64,000 nucleotides of DNA from G963675935 sp963823895 (GCA_963823895.1 CAWGNG010000035.1:349146-413145); one strand, 5' to 3'; counted from the stretch's first letter, positions 52,155-62,275 are shown. Numbers and translations are program-made. The notes: generated from the sequence alone by a model not told the origin.

Positions 52155-54167
52155 CTATAGCTTCCGGTACTTGATCAGCGCGCTACCCGGCTGCTGGCCG
52201 ATTTCGACCGAGAGCCCCTGGTTGAGAAGCTCCTGCCCGGAGAACGTCTTCGGCTTGCCGGCGTCGATATCGGTGACTTCGTACTGCGCGGCCGGGTCGA
52301 GCCCGCGGAGCTTCAGCCGGGCCGACTCGTAGATGCTCTCCATGCGGCGGAAGACCTGTACCACGCCGTCGCCCTGTTCGGGCCGATCGAACTGCCAGGC
52401 CATCCAGCAATCGTCGGTCAGGCTATACGGCGTCAACGGATAGTAGTCGCCCAACAGGCAATCCGCCACCTGCCGCCACTGGGCAACCAAGCGACGATAC
52501 AAGTCCCAGTCGATCCCGCCTTTTCGCACGTCAACGCAAACGCAGAACGACGGGCAGATGTGGCTGCGCACGCAGTAGACGTAGTTTTGCGACGTGTAGT
52601 AGACGCCCTGGCCGTAATAAGGAATCCACTTTGAGAGACCGAAGGTGTGACATTGATTGCCCAGAGCATAGGCAGGGTTTCCGTCGAACGCTTGGTAATC
52701 GCTCCGCAGCAGGGGGACGGCGCGGCGGAGCGTTTCGATGTCGTTGCGCCGCCCGCCGGAAGCGCAACTGTCGATCAACATGCCCGGATGCCGCTGCTGC
52801 AAGGCGTCCCAATAGGCCAGGTAGCCTTGCACGTGCAAATTTTCGGTGATTCCCTGGCGGTCGGGAGCGTCGTTGTTCCGCCAATAAGCGAGCGGGCTCA
52901 TATTGAAGTCCTGGCGGTAGAGGTCGATGCCTTGCTCGCTGAGCAACCGATCGACGTGGTCGGTCAGCCATTTCCGCGCCGTCAGATTGCCCAGGTTCAG
53001 CAATGTCCCGCCGAGCAGCCACTCGGGATGGTTCTTCGCCAACCAGGAGCCGCCGGTGACCCGCTCGGGCTCGAACCAGACGATGAGTTTCGTGTTCTTC
53101 GCGTGGACGTAATCGCTGACCGCCTTGATGCCGCGAGGGAATCGTTGCGGATCGACCTCCCACGTGCCGGTTTCCGCCCACGAATTGCAGGGATACCATC
53201 CGGCGTCCATCCACCAATAGTCCAGCTTGACGCCCTCCTTCGTCAAGGCGTCGAAGAACTGCTTCTCGCTGGCCTCATTGACTTTCAAGCCCTCGAAAAA
53301 GCCACCGCTGCAAAAACAGTACTGCGGGAGAAGCGGCTTGCCGTTGGGCCGCGGCATGTTGCAGGCGAGCATCCAACGCCGCCAGATGTTCTGCGAGCGG
53401 TCAACGTCGCTGCCCTTCCAGAAGAGCAAAGCGATAAGGGGCGTGCGAATTTCCTCGCCCGGTTGCAGGCAGAGGTGGGTCAACTGTTGCCCGGCGGTGA
53501 CGCGCAAGCCGGTGGCGGCGTCGCGGGCGAACGTGGCCGACCATTGGCCCGGCCAGCCGACGGCCATGATCAGGCCGCCGCCCGGCGCGGCAAGGTTGAA
53601 ATACGGAAACGCCACCTCTGTCGGCCTGCCGGCCGGCGGCGCGATCGTCTTGCTCGCATTCGGGCCGAGCACGCACTCATACGGTTGATAACTGTTGGGG
53701 CTACAGTCGTCGCCGGCAACGCCGCGGAGAACAAACTCCCCTTGCTTCGCACGGTTCATGCCAACGTCGATGGCCTGAACTGCCTGCAAGAGCGGCGTCT
53801 TGGTGGCACCCGTGTTGCGCAAATAGCCCGTCCACTCGACCACCGGAAAGTCGGCGTACTCAACCGATATGCAGCGCACCTCCAAACCAGTTTTCGGATC
53901 GGTCCAGGTCCAAGTGCGTTCGATGCGTCCGCCGTCGAGTTTCTTGGTGGCGGTCCGCTTGGGCCACTTGGCTAGCAGGTCGGCGGAGGACTTTCCGTCA
54001 TAAACGAACGATATCGGCGGATTCCCGTCAACCAGCCGCTCATTGACCCACTTATCTCGTTCTTGAAACTCGCCAGGCTGCGGCGACGGGGCGGCGCAAC
54101 TGCCGGCTGCGGTCAAGCCTGTCCAAACCAGGGCCGCAATCAAGAGACAGAAAGGGCGTATGCTCAT
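52155..54167 (-). CDS. Secreted GH36-type alpha-galactosidase-like enzyme
   Basis: A 670-residue exported protein. Signal peptide (PFCLLIAALVWTGLTAAGS), an N-terminal beta-supersandwich (about 60-260), and a TIM barrel with the GH-D-clan markers YWWMDAGWYPCNSWAETGTW, KLIVWFEPERV, nucleophile Asp in IDLYRQDFNM, SCASGGRRNDIETLRR and acid/base Asp in LLRSDYQAF. A small C-terminal beta domain closes it (LRGLDPAAQYEVTDIDAGKP). The start at 54167 has GGAGAA upstream. Substrate is likely an alpha-galactoside or related glycan; exact specificity unknown. Confidence 0.88.
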   Translation of the reverse strand: MSIRPFCLLIAALVWTGLTAAGSCAAPSPQPGEFQERDKWVNERLVDGNPPISFVYDGKSSADLLAKWPKRTATKKLDGGRIERTWTWTDPKTGLEVRCISVEYADFPVVEWTGYLRNTGATKTPLLQAVQAIDVGMNRAKQGEFVLRGVAGDDCSPNSYQPYECVLGPNASKTIAPPAGRPTEVAFPYFNLAAPGGGLIMAVGWPGQWSATFARDAATGLRVTAGQQLTHLCLQPGEEIRTPLIALLFWKGSDVDRSQNIWRRWMLACNMPRPNGKPLLPQYCFCSGGFFEGLKVNEASEKQFFDALTKEGVKLDYWWMDAGWYPCNSWAETGTWEVDPQRFPRGIKAVSDYVHAKNTKLIVWFEPERVTGGSWLAKNHPEWLLGGTLLNLGNLTARKWLTDHVDRLLSEQGIDLYRQDFNMSPLAYWRNNDAPDRQGITENLHVQGYLAYWDALQQRHPGMLIDSCASGGRRNDIETLRRAVPLLRSDYQAFDGNPAYALGNQCHTFGLSKWIPYYGQGVYYTSQNYVYCVRSHICPSFCVCVDVRKGGIDWDLYRRLVAQWRQVADCLLGDYYPLTPYSLTDDCWMAWQFDRPEQGDGVVQVFRRMESIYESARLKLRGLDPAAQYEVTDIDAGKPKTFSGQELLNQGLSVEIGQQPGSALIKYRKL

Positions 54168-54255
54168 GGCACGTTCTCCGTTGCAGGATTTCGGAAGGCG
54201 GGAGCAACTAGTGTAGTGCGTCACGCTATTGGGGTTTTATAAATCACGGGATTGA

Positions 54256-54328
54256 CAGGTGGGGCAGACATTCCTGTCTGCCAGGCTTGCCCGATTTCCC
54301 TGGCAGACAGGAATGTCTGCCCCACCTG
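54256..54328. repeat. Perfect inverted repeat, GGTGGGGCAGACATTCC family
   Basis: Arms 54256-54283 and 54301-54328 are perfectly complementary over 28 bases. Same core as 17907-17976 and 62205-62275, but a different loop. It lies in the 529-base gap between the alpha-galactosidase and nifJ, which are transcribed divergently. Confidence 0.92.
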
Positions 54329-54464
54329 TTGCCCTTCCGTAAAGTCACTCAATTGTGAATCACTACACTAGGCGGGAAGGTCGAATCGTGGTATCATAAT
54401 ACAATACTCAAAAGCGGCGGTCCTGACAATGGGTATGGCGGTCTTGGGAAGTGGAAGATCGAGC

Positions 54465-54548
54465 GTTTAGCCGCCGCGTCCACGCGGCGGTGAAACGAGT
54501 GTTCCAACGCTCTCGCCCCTCAGCGCCGCGTGGACGGGGCGGCTAAAC
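54465..54548. repeat. Inverted repeat, GTTTAGCCGCC family
   Basis: Arms 54465-54488 and 54525-54548 agree at 23 of 24 positions, with a 36-base loop. Each arm contains CCGCGTCCACGCGGC, which folds on itself. Relatives occur near 43572, 45768 and 58355. The rest of this gap (54549-54682) should contain the nifJ promoter; nothing else was recognised. Confidence 0.85.
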
Positions 54549-54696
54549 AGGACGTCGGCCCCCTCTGCGGTGTGGTGATTGCGGCCAAAACGGCCTCATG
54601 GTACGCTATGGGATTCTTTACGGCCCACACGGCTCGCAAGGGCATGAGACCGGAATATCAGCAGTAATTTCATTTTCTTGATGAGGAGATACGCCC

Positions 54697-57600
54697 GTGG
54701 AAAACAGACGCTTCGTCACTGTCGATGGCAATGAGGCGACGGCCAACGTTGCCCACATGTGCAACGAGGTTATGGCCATTTATCCGATCACGCCCTCGTC
54801 GGGGTTGGGCGAGTTGACCGACGCCTGGGCCGCCGCCGGACGCAAGAACGTCTTCGGCACCGTGCCCGACGTGATCGAGATGCAGAGCGAAGCGGGGGCC
54901 GCCGGCTCGGTCCACGGCTCGTTGCAGGCCGGGGCGCTGACCACGACCTTCACCGCCTCGCAGGGCTTGCTGTTGATGATCCCGAATATGTTCAAGATCG
55001 CCGGCGAGCTGACCGCGACGGTCTTTCACGTGACCGCCCGCACGGTGGCCACGCACGCCCTCTCGATTTTCGGCGACCACGGCGACGTGATGGCGTGCCG
55101 CTCGACCGGCTGGGCGATGATCTCATCGGCCTCGGTGCAAGAGTCGCAAGACATCGCGATGATCGCCCATTCGGCGACGCTGGAGGCCCGCGTGCCCTTC
55201 CTCCACTTCTACGACGGTTTTCGCATCTCGCACGAGGTGAACAAGATCGAGCAGATCAGCGAGGACGATTGCCGGGCGATGATCGACATGGACCTGGTCA
55301 CGGCCCATCGCCATCGGGCGCTTTCGCCCGAGCGGCCGAAACTCCGCGGCACGGCGCAAAACCCCGACGTCTTCTTCCAGGCCCGCGAAACCTGCAATCC
55401 GTACTATGCGAAGTGTGCCGCCATCGTGCAGAAGCACATGGACAAGTTCGCCAAGCTGGTCGGCCGGCAGTACCATCTGTTCGATTACGTCGGCGCCCCA
55501 GACGCGGATAGGGTCGTCGTCATCATGGGTTCGGGGGCGGGCGTGGTCGAGGAGACGGTCGATAAGCTGGTTGCCGAGGGGAAGAAGGTCGGCATGCTGA
55601 TCGTGCGGCTGTATCGCCCCTGGGACTCGGCCGCCATGGTGGCGGCGTTGCCCAAGACGACCAAGCGGATCGCCGTCCTCGATCGCACGAAAGAGCCCGG
55701 CGCCGTCGGCGAGCCGCTGTACCAAGACGTTATCACCGCGCTGGTCGAGTGCTGGGGCGGCGGCGGAAACGGCTCGATGCCGAAGGTGATCGGCGGCCGT
55801 TACGGCCTGTCGTCGAAGGAGTTCACCCCGGCCATGGCCGCGGCGGTCTACGACGAGTTGGCCAAGCCGCAGCCGAAGCGGGAGTTCGTCGTCGGCATCG
55901 TCGATGACGTGACGCACCTGAGCCTCGATTACGATCCCAACTATTCGACCGAGAAGGACGACGTGCTTCGCGCGATGTTCTTCGGCCTCGGCAGCGATGG
56001 CACGGTCAGCGCCAACCGCAATTCGGTGAAGATCATCGGCGAAAACACGCCGCTGCACGCCCAGGGCTATTTCGTCTACGACTCGCGCAAGGCCGGCTCG
56101 GTCACCACTTCGCACGTCCGTTTCAGCCCGCGGCCGATCAAGGGCTCGTACCTGGTACACAGCGCCAATTTTGTCGCCTGCCACCAGCCGCAATTTCTCG
56201 ATCGGATCGACATGCTGTCGCTGGCCCAGCCGGGGGCGACGTTCCTCTTGAACAGCCCCTATCCGCTCGACCAGGTGTGGGACCATCTGCCCGTCGAAGT
56301 GCAACAACAGATCATCGACAAGAAGCTGAAGTTGTACGCAATCGACGCCTACCACGTGGCCCGCGAGGCGGAGATGGGCGTGCGGATCAACACGATCATG
56401 CAGACCTGCTTCTTCAAGCTGGCCGGGGTGATTCCGGCCAACGACGCGATCGCGCGGATCAAGGACGCCATCAAGAAGACGTACGGTAAGAAGGGGGGCG
56501 AAAAGGTCATCCAGCAGAACTTCGCCGCGGTCGATGCGGCGTTGGCCAATCTGCACGAAGTGAAGTATCCGCAGCAGGCGACCTCGAAGGTGAAAATGGT
56601 GCCGCCGGTTCCGGCCTCCGCGCCGAAGTTCGTCAAGGAGGTGCTGGGGGTGATGATCGCCAACCGCGGCGACGACCTGCCCGTCAGCGCCTTGCCCGAC
56701 AACGGCACCTTCCCCACCGGCACCACGCAGTACGAGAAGCGGAGCATCGCCCAGGACATTCCGATCTGGGACCCGGCGATTTGCATCCAGTGCGGCCTGT
56801 GCGCGTTGGGTTGTCCCCATGCTTCGATCCGCACGAAGGCGGTCGATCCGGCATTGCTGGCCGGCGCGCCCGCGACCTTCAAGTCGGCCGATTACAGGGG
56901 CAAGGAACATGCCGGCATGAAATTCATCGTGCAGGTCTTCCCCGACAACTGCACCGGCTGCGGGCTGTGCGTCAACACTTGCCCGGCCAAGGGCAAGGAG
57001 AAGGTCAAGCACAAGGCGATCGATTTGCTGCCGCTCTTGCAGCACCAGACCGTCGAGCGGGCCAACGTCGATTTTTACCTGACGCTGCCCGACGTCGATC
57101 GATCGGCGGTCAAGGCCGACACGATCAAGGGCTCGCAGCTCTTGCAGCCGCTCTTCGAGTTCTCCGGCGCCTGCGCCGGCTGCGGCGAAACGCCCTACAT
57201 CAAGCTGCTCACCCAGTTCTTTGGCGACCGCATGTTGATCGGCAACGCCACCGGTTGCTCGTCGATCTATGGCGGCAATCTCCCCTGCACGCCGTACTCG
57301 CAGAATCGCGACGGCCGCGGGCCATCCTGGTCAAACTCGCTGTTCGAGGACTGCGCCGAGTTCGGACTCGGCTTCCGCCTGGCGATCGATCAGCAGATGG
57401 GCTACGCTGCGGAACTGCTCAGGCGGCTCTCGTCGCAGTTGGGCGATGAACTGGTCGGCGCGTTGCTGAATAACAAGCAGGAGACCGAGGCGGAGCTTGC
57501 AACGCAGCGGGCGGACGTCGCCCGGTTGAACAAGCGGTTGGCCGCCATCGGCAACCCCGACGCCAAGGCGCTGCTGGCCTCGTCCGATTACCTGATTCGC

Positions 57601-58287
57601 AAGAGCGTCTGGAGTTTCGGCGGCGACGGCTGGGCCTACGACATCGGTTTCGGCGGGCTCGACCACGTCTTCGCCCTGGGACGCGACGTCAACATCCTCG
57701 TGCTCGACACCGAGGTCTATTCGAACACCGGCGGCCAGGCGTCAAAATCGACCTTCCGCGGGGCGGTGGCCAAGTTCGCCGCCGGCGGAAAACCCGGCCG
57801 CAAGAAGGACCTGGGCATGATCGCCATGTCGTACGGCAACGTCTTCGTCGGCCAGATTTCGCTGGGCGCCAATCCGATGCACGCCATCCGCACGATCCGC
57901 GCCGCCGAGTCGTACCGCGGCACTTCGCTTCTGATCTGCTTCTCCCACTGCATCAACTGGGGCATCAACATGGTGCAGGGGATGGAGATTCAGAAGCAGG
58001 CGGTCGCCTGCGGCTACTGGCCGCTGTACAGTTTCGATCCGCGCGACGAGGCCCGTCCATTCAAGCTGGCGAGCAAGAAGCCGGAGGGGACTTTCAAGGA
58101 TTTTGCCTTGAAGGAGGCCCGCTTCGGCATCTTGGCCCGCTCGAAGCCGGCGGAATCGGCCCGGCTGCTCGATCTGGGCCAGCAGGACATCGACAGCCGC
58201 TACCAGTTCTACGAGCAGTTGGCCGCCGTCGACCGTGCCGTGGCGAGTGAGACGATCGCAGTCGCGGCCGGCAACGGAGACGGCTAA
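54697..58287 (+). CDS. nifJ: Pyruvate:ferredoxin (flavodoxin) oxidoreductase
   Basis: A 1196-residue single-chain PFOR that oxidises pyruvate with CoA to acetyl-CoA, CO2 and reduced ferredoxin. Starts with GTG at 54697 behind AGGAG. Domains in order: pyrimidine-binding N-domain (AHMCNEVMAIYPITPSSGLG), domain II, EKR linker (YEKRSIAQDIPIWDP, about 683), two 4Fe-4S clusters (CIQCGLCALGCP about 695 and CTGCGLCVNTCP about 751), the proximal cluster motif CAGCGETPYIK (about 826), and the TPP site GDGWAYDIGFGGLDHV with NTGGQASKST (about 1009). Full length and intact. Fits anaerobic or microaerobic pyruvate use. Confidence 0.97.
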   Translation: MENRRFVTVDGNEATANVAHMCNEVMAIYPITPSSGLGELTDAWAAAGRKNVFGTVPDVIEMQSEAGAAGSVHGSLQAGALTTTFTASQGLLLMIPNMFKIAGELTATVFHVTARTVATHALSIFGDHGDVMACRSTGWAMISSASVQESQDIAMIAHSATLEARVPFLHFYDGFRISHEVNKIEQISEDDCRAMIDMDLVTAHRHRALSPERPKLRGTAQNPDVFFQARETCNPYYAKCAAIVQKHMDKFAKLVGRQYHLFDYVGAPDADRVVVIMGSGAGVVEETVDKLVAEGKKVGMLIVRLYRPWDSAAMVAALPKTTKRIAVLDRTKEPGAVGEPLYQDVITALVECWGGGGNGSMPKVIGGRYGLSSKEFTPAMAAAVYDELAKPQPKREFVVGIVDDVTHLSLDYDPNYSTEKDDVLRAMFFGLGSDGTVSANRNSVKIIGENTPLHAQGYFVYDSRKAGSVTTSHVRFSPRPIKGSYLVHSANFVACHQPQFLDRIDMLSLAQPGATFLLNSPYPLDQVWDHLPVEVQQQIIDKKLKLYAIDAYHVAREAEMGVRINTIMQTCFFKLAGVIPANDAIARIKDAIKKTYGKKGGEKVIQQNFAAVDAALANLHEVKYPQQATSKVKMVPPVPASAPKFVKEVLGVMIANRGDDLPVSALPDNGTFPTGTTQYEKRSIAQDIPIWDPAICIQCGLCALGCPHASIRTKAVDPALLAGAPATFKSADYRGKEHAGMKFIVQVFPDNCTGCGLCVNTCPAKGKEKVKHKAIDLLPLLQHQTVERANVDFYLTLPDVDRSAVKADTIKGSQLLQPLFEFSGACAGCGETPYIKLLTQFFGDRMLIGNATGCSSIYGGNLPCTPYSQNRDGRGPSWSNSLFEDCAEFGLGFRLAIDQQMGYAAELLRRLSSQLGDELVGALLNNKQETEAELATQRADVARLNKRLAAIGNPDAKALLASSDYLIRKSVWSFGGDGWAYDIGFGGLDHVFALGRDVNILVLDTEVYSNTGGQASKSTFRGAVAKFAAGGKPGRKKDLGMIAMSYGNVFVGQISLGANPMHAIRTIRAAESYRGTSLLICFSHCINWGINMVQGMEIQKQAVACGYWPLYSFDPRDEARPFKLASKKPEGTFKDFALKEARFGILARSKPAESARLLDLGQQDIDSRYQFYEQLAAVDRAVASETIAVAAGNGDG

Positions 58288-58354
58288 CGGCCGAGCCGGT
58301 AAACCGCTTGCGGTTTCGCAGCGCCATTGGTCCTCAGAAAAGTAATGCAACACC

Positions 58355-58421
58355 CGTTTAGCGGCCGACGGCACGTCGGCCCTGTTGTGGCATAAGCCGC
58401 CGTTCCGGCGGCTGCTAAACG
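58355..58421. repeat. Imperfect inverted repeat, GTTTAGCGGCC family
   Basis: Arms about 58355-58380 and 58396-58421, bounded by CGTTTAGC and GCTAAACG. The arms match well at the ends and only partly in the middle; each contains its own small palindrome (GGCCGACGGCACGTCGGC). It follows the nifJ stop by 68 bases and may end its transcript. Confidence 0.75.
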
Positions 58422-58463
58422 TGTCGCGTTACTTTCTGGAACCGCACCCAGGGAGCGCCAACG

Positions 58464-59435
58464 ATGAAATCCCGGCGCCTTGCGGCGATCGTCCTGACGC
58501 TCCTATTCCTGCTTGCCTGTGCAGTCGTGCGCGATGGCCGATCCGCCGAAGGAACATCGTTCGACCGGGCGACCGTCATCGTCGATTCCGCCGAGCCGTC
58601 GTTCGTGCAATACGGCGTCGAGGACATGGTCGGGTATCTCAAAGAAGCAACCGGAAACGATATCCCGATCGCGAACTCGGCTGGCGCGGCAAAGGGGACG
58701 CAAATCCTCGTCGGCGCGAAGGCCGCTCGGACGGTTTTGCCCGATGGCCTGCCCAGCGAGACGGCCGGCGAAGAAGCGTATCTGCTCAGAAGTGTGTCGA
58801 GGGATGGAACCGACTACGTGGTCGCCGTGGGCGCCAGTTCCCGCGGCACGAAAGCCGAACTGGCGACGCTGATAAAGACGATCAGGGTAGAGGGACGTTC
58901 GGCCTTTGTGCCGGCCGCTCTCAACCTCTCGGGCAAACCGCCGCTCGCCCGCCGCGGCATGCACTTCAACGGCTGGGCGTTCAATGCCCCGTATTCCTTC
59001 CGCAGTTGGCGCGAAGCGGACTGGAAGAACTACCTCGACATCCTCGCTTACCAGGGGGTCAACCTGTTTTACCTCTGGCCGTTTATGGAGATCATGCCCG
59101 TGCCGCTCTCGCCGGAAGACCGGGCGTATCTGGAAGAGTGCCGCCGCGTCATCGATTACGCCCAGCGGAAGCACGGCATGGAGGTCTGGATTATGCAGTG
59201 TACCAACCGCGTCGCCCGCGACCGCTGCGGCGTGGCCGATCCGCGGCAGCGTCCCTACTGGCGGCCGTCGCAAGAGGATACTCAACCCCGGCAAGCCGGA
59301 CGATTTCAAGGCGATCATGGCCTCGCGCGAGGCGATGTACCGCGTCCTCGACAATGTCGACGGCGTCTGCAACATCGACTCCGACCCGGGCTATTGCCCC
59401 GGCAGCCCCTTGAGCGATTACGTCAAGGTGCTCCG
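58464..59435 (+). pseudogene. Secreted glycoside-hydrolase-like protein, 5' part
   Basis: Opens at 58464 with a signal peptide (LAAIVLTLLFLLACAVV). An N-terminal domain like those preceding GH20/GH67 barrels follows (ATVIVDSAEPSFVQYGVEDM), then a barrel start (RRGMHFNGWAFNAPYSFRSW, ILAYQGVNLFYLWPFMEIMP). Near 59280 the frame shifts by one base, after which LNPGKPDDFKAIMASREAMY and NIDSDPGYCPGSPLSDYVKV continue. At 59422-59435 the sequence reaches GTCAAGGTGCTCCG and then leaves the family; it resumes at 61054. The gene is interrupted by about 1.6 kb carrying a glycosyltransferase gene. Function lost unless the break is an assembly artefact. Confidence 0.72.
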
Positions 59436-59665
59436 AATGACGGCCGCCTCTCGTTGCTGGACCGCGTCATTCCGGTGCCGGACGGATGAGGGCACGAAAA
59501 TGCCTTCCAGACCCCAACCCGAGAGTTAGTTATCAGATCGTCTTCACAAAGAATTTGGATTTTCTTGCGGGGGGGGGCATATTGCTTTTCCGCAGGGGAC
59601 GGGTAAAATCGCATTCATGTCGTTTGACTTGGTTTCCCAGCGTTCGTTGGGAGTTGGACGGCTAC

Positions 59666-60901
59666 CTACAATCCTCCATGAATGAGTTCGCGCGGGCGGT
59701 ACTCGCTCCTGGGAGTCGAAGCCGCCTTGCGAAAAGACCACCGCCGACTTGTCTCGTTTTCTGACGCAATCTGGTCAAAAACCCCCAGATACTGCCGACC
59801 CACATTCGGCCAGAACATGGGCTTCGCATACTGGTATGCTCTTCGCCGAGTTTCAACCCGGAACGCGGTATCGCTGAGGAATCGCAGCGTGGCATCGGCC
59901 ATCGCTTCGCTTTGGCCAAAGGGCACGAGCAGCCCGCGCCCATCGGCCAAAACCTCTTCGGCATAGAGATAGGGCGTGCTGACCACGGCTCCGCCCGCTG
60001 CCAAGGCATACGCCAAGGCACCGCTGGAAATCTGGTCCTTTCCCGGATAAGGAGTGACGTACACGTCGCACGCCTGCAAGTGTATCAGAAGGTCGGCGAG
60101 GCTGAGGTACTTGTTGACAAACCGCACATGCTGGCCGACACCCAACGATTCAGCCATCTCGACCAGGCTTTCCCGATAGGCTTCACCCTCGTGAAGCTTG
60201 ACTTGCGGATGCGTGGCGCCGACGATCAGGTAAATGGCCTCGGGGCAGGCGGCGACAATCCGCGGCATGGCCTGAATCATGTGTTCCAGCCCCTTGCCGC
60301 AACTGATCAGTCCGAAAGTGCAAATGACCCGCCGGCTGGCGAACCCCAACCGTTTCTTGTGTATGCCATCGCGCTCGTATGGAACCTCCGGCACTCCATG
60401 AGGGATCACCTGCACGTAGGAGCCCGACACGCCGTAGATGCTCGTCAGCAGCCTGGCGGCAACCTTGGTCATCACCACGATGCCGTGACTGCGGGCCGCT
60501 AAATTTTGAATGATCCGCAGTGGAAGCGGGTCCGGTTCGGTCAGGAGCGTGTGGAACGTCGTGACGATGGGCTTGCGACAGTTGCGGACAAAGTCCAACA
60601 CGCGAACGCCCCATTCGCCAGGGTAGAGGCCGAATTCATGCTGCAAGCTCACTATGTCGCATGGGCCGTCGTTGACCACCTCCGCAGCGAACAAGTAAGC
60701 ATCCGACCGGCTGTTGTCGATGACGTGGACCACGCGCGCGTCGTCGTAGCGAAGACCGTGCGTCTTTCGGATCGCTGCGACCGAGGACACAGGCTCAGGA
60801 GCCACAAGATCCACAGCGTCGGCCGAGTCACGGGTGAACGTCGCCAGTCCACACGCTTCGGGTGGATAGGTCGATACAAAAAGGGGTCGAACGGTATTCA
60901 C
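59666..60901 (-). CDS. GT4-type glycosyltransferase
   Basis: A 411-residue GT-B glycosyltransferase of family 4 type. Starts GTG at 60901 behind a near-perfect AGGAGGTGA. N-domain: PLFVSTYPPEACGLATFTRD and VSLQHEFGLYPGEWGVRVLD. C-domain: ICTFGLISCGKGLEHMIQAM, LIVGATHPQVKLHEGE and the nucleotide-sugar loop SSGALAYALAAGGAVVSTPY followed by LYAEEVL. Resembles mannosyltransferase-like proteins of polysaccharide synthesis. It is embedded, in reverse orientation, inside the broken glycoside hydrolase gene, so it was probably brought in with the insertion. Confidence 0.88.
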   Translation of the reverse strand: MNTVRPLFVSTYPPEACGLATFTRDSADAVDLVAPEPVSSVAAIRKTHGLRYDDARVVHVIDNSRSDAYLFAAEVVNDGPCDIVSLQHEFGLYPGEWGVRVLDFVRNCRKPIVTTFHTLLTEPDPLPLRIIQNLAARSHGIVVMTKVAARLLTSIYGVSGSYVQVIPHGVPEVPYERDGIHKKRLGFASRRVICTFGLISCGKGLEHMIQAMPRIVAACPEAIYLIVGATHPQVKLHEGEAYRESLVEMAESLGVGQHVRFVNKYLSLADLLIHLQACDVYVTPYPGKDQISSGALAYALAAGGAVVSTPYLYAEEVLADGRGLLVPFGQSEAMADATLRFLSDTAFRVETRRRAYQYAKPMFWPNVGRQYLGVFDQIASENETSRRWSFRKAASTPRSEYRPRELIHGGL

Positions 60902-61053
60902 GAGTCACCTCCTGAGATAGTCCCCTTCGCCTGCTCTAAAATGGCCCCGGCAAACCGTATCAACCGCAACTCGATGGCGGCCCCTGCGGATCCCTCGCCA
61001 AAATAGGAATCCATCTCTTGCGGCTTGATGCCAAGAGCACCAGGATTTCTACA

Positions 61054-62102
61054 GTCAAGTGCTCCGCGGCTGCCGGGACCTGCTCGAGCGCCACAATCTG
61101 CATGGAAAACAGGTCAAAGTGATCAGTTGGATGTGGAGCGCCTGGGGAACGCAGCCGGGCCAACCGGAGTCACCGGCCAAGGTCGACGATCGCCACCGCC
61201 GCACCATCGAAGCCTTGAAGCAGGGCCTGCCGCAACGGTGGGATTTGATCGCCGGTTGGGGCGGCCTGCTGCCGATCTGCCATTCCGAAAACGTGCTCAA
61301 CCGTACCGTGCTCCTCCCGTACGGCGTGATCGAAGGCGAGCCCTCCTATCCGGCGACGAATCTCTGTCTCGACAACATGCGCCCGCAGTTCCGCGAGTTC
61401 GCCGCCAAGTATCCGACGGTGGAAGGCATGATGGGAAACGTGCAGACACCGCTGCTGCAATTTCCGCACGTCTACTACTTCACTTCGGCGATGTTCGACG
61501 CCGCTTATCGCGATCGCCCGGAGAAAGACGTGCTGTTGGACCTCTGCCGCCACCTCTATCCCGAGCACGCGCAACTGCTGGCCGACTGCTACCTCGGGCT
61601 GCGGGAGTCGGACGCGGCGAAGGTCCAGTCGTTGGCCGATCGGCTCGACCGGCTGCTTCGCGAAGACAGACTCGGCCGGCTGGGCATCTTCGGCCGCAAG
61701 CTCTTTCCCGATCACCGCATCGTGGCGCAAATGCTCCGTTTGCAACTGAGTTTTCGCGCCGCCGGCCAACGGCTCGCGCAGAACCTCACGCCGACGACCT
61801 CGATGGCCGACTGCGAGAAACTGCTTGCCGACTACTTCGACTCTTACCTCGCGTGGGATGCCGCGCATGGCTGGCACAACCTCTGGGGCTGGAACGCATG
61901 GCAAGTTGGCCCGCCCGCGAGCGTCGCCGAGAAACTGGCCAAGTGTCTCGGCGAGCGTGCCGCGGTCGATGCTTGCTTGCGCCGCGTCGGGCAAACGCTG
62001 GCGGCCAAGCACGACAAGATGGCCGTCGAGGTCGGCTGCATCGCTCCGTTGCGAATCGCCGTGTGGGCAGCGATTCCCATTGCCGAGCGATCGCCCAAAT
62101 GA
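61054..62102 (+). pseudogene. Secreted glycoside-hydrolase-like protein, 3' part
   Basis: Continuation of the gene that starts at 58464. From GTCAAGTGCTCCG (61054-61066) it reads VLRGCRDLLERHNLHGKQVK, ISWMWSAWGTQPGQPE, LPICHSENVLNRTVLLPYGV and a helical C-terminal domain (LDLCRHLYPEHAQLLADCYL) to a stop at 62102. Joining VKVLR at 59436 to GCRDLLERH here restores a continuous protein. It has no start signal or export signal of its own. The C-terminus has the helical bundle typical of NAGLU- or GH67-like enzymes; the family is a guess. Confidence 0.7.
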
Positions 62103-62204
62103 GACGCGAGCGGGAAGCCGCCCCCTTTCGCGCCCCGCCGCCCCCGTGGACGAGAACCCTAAGTCTGCTACAATTCCGGCGGTATAGTCCGCATTCCTCA
62201 CCGC

Positions 62205-62275
62205 GGTGGGGCAGACATTCCTGTCTGCCGTGAGAAGGGGCGACACCTTTGGCAGACAGGAATGTCTGCCCCACC
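62205..62275. repeat. Perfect inverted repeat, GGTGGGGCAGACATTCC family
   Basis: Arms 62205-62229 and 62251-62275 are perfectly complementary over 25 bases. The loop (AAGGGGCGACACCTTT) resembles that of the copy at 17907 (AAAGGGCGGCACCTCT), so the whole 70-base element is conserved and not just the arms. It sits between the broken hydrolase and ackA. Confidence 0.92.

Noticed and set aside
55123..57045. 640-codon open frame antisense to nifJ
   Set aside because: Third-position GC bias of nifJ keeps the antisense frame open; the translation is His/Arg/Asp-rich without a domain.
59436..59665. Short frames left of the glycosyltransferase gene as a separate gene
   Set aside because: Only about 30 codons in any frame, no start signal and no recognisable motif; treated as flank of the inserted segment.
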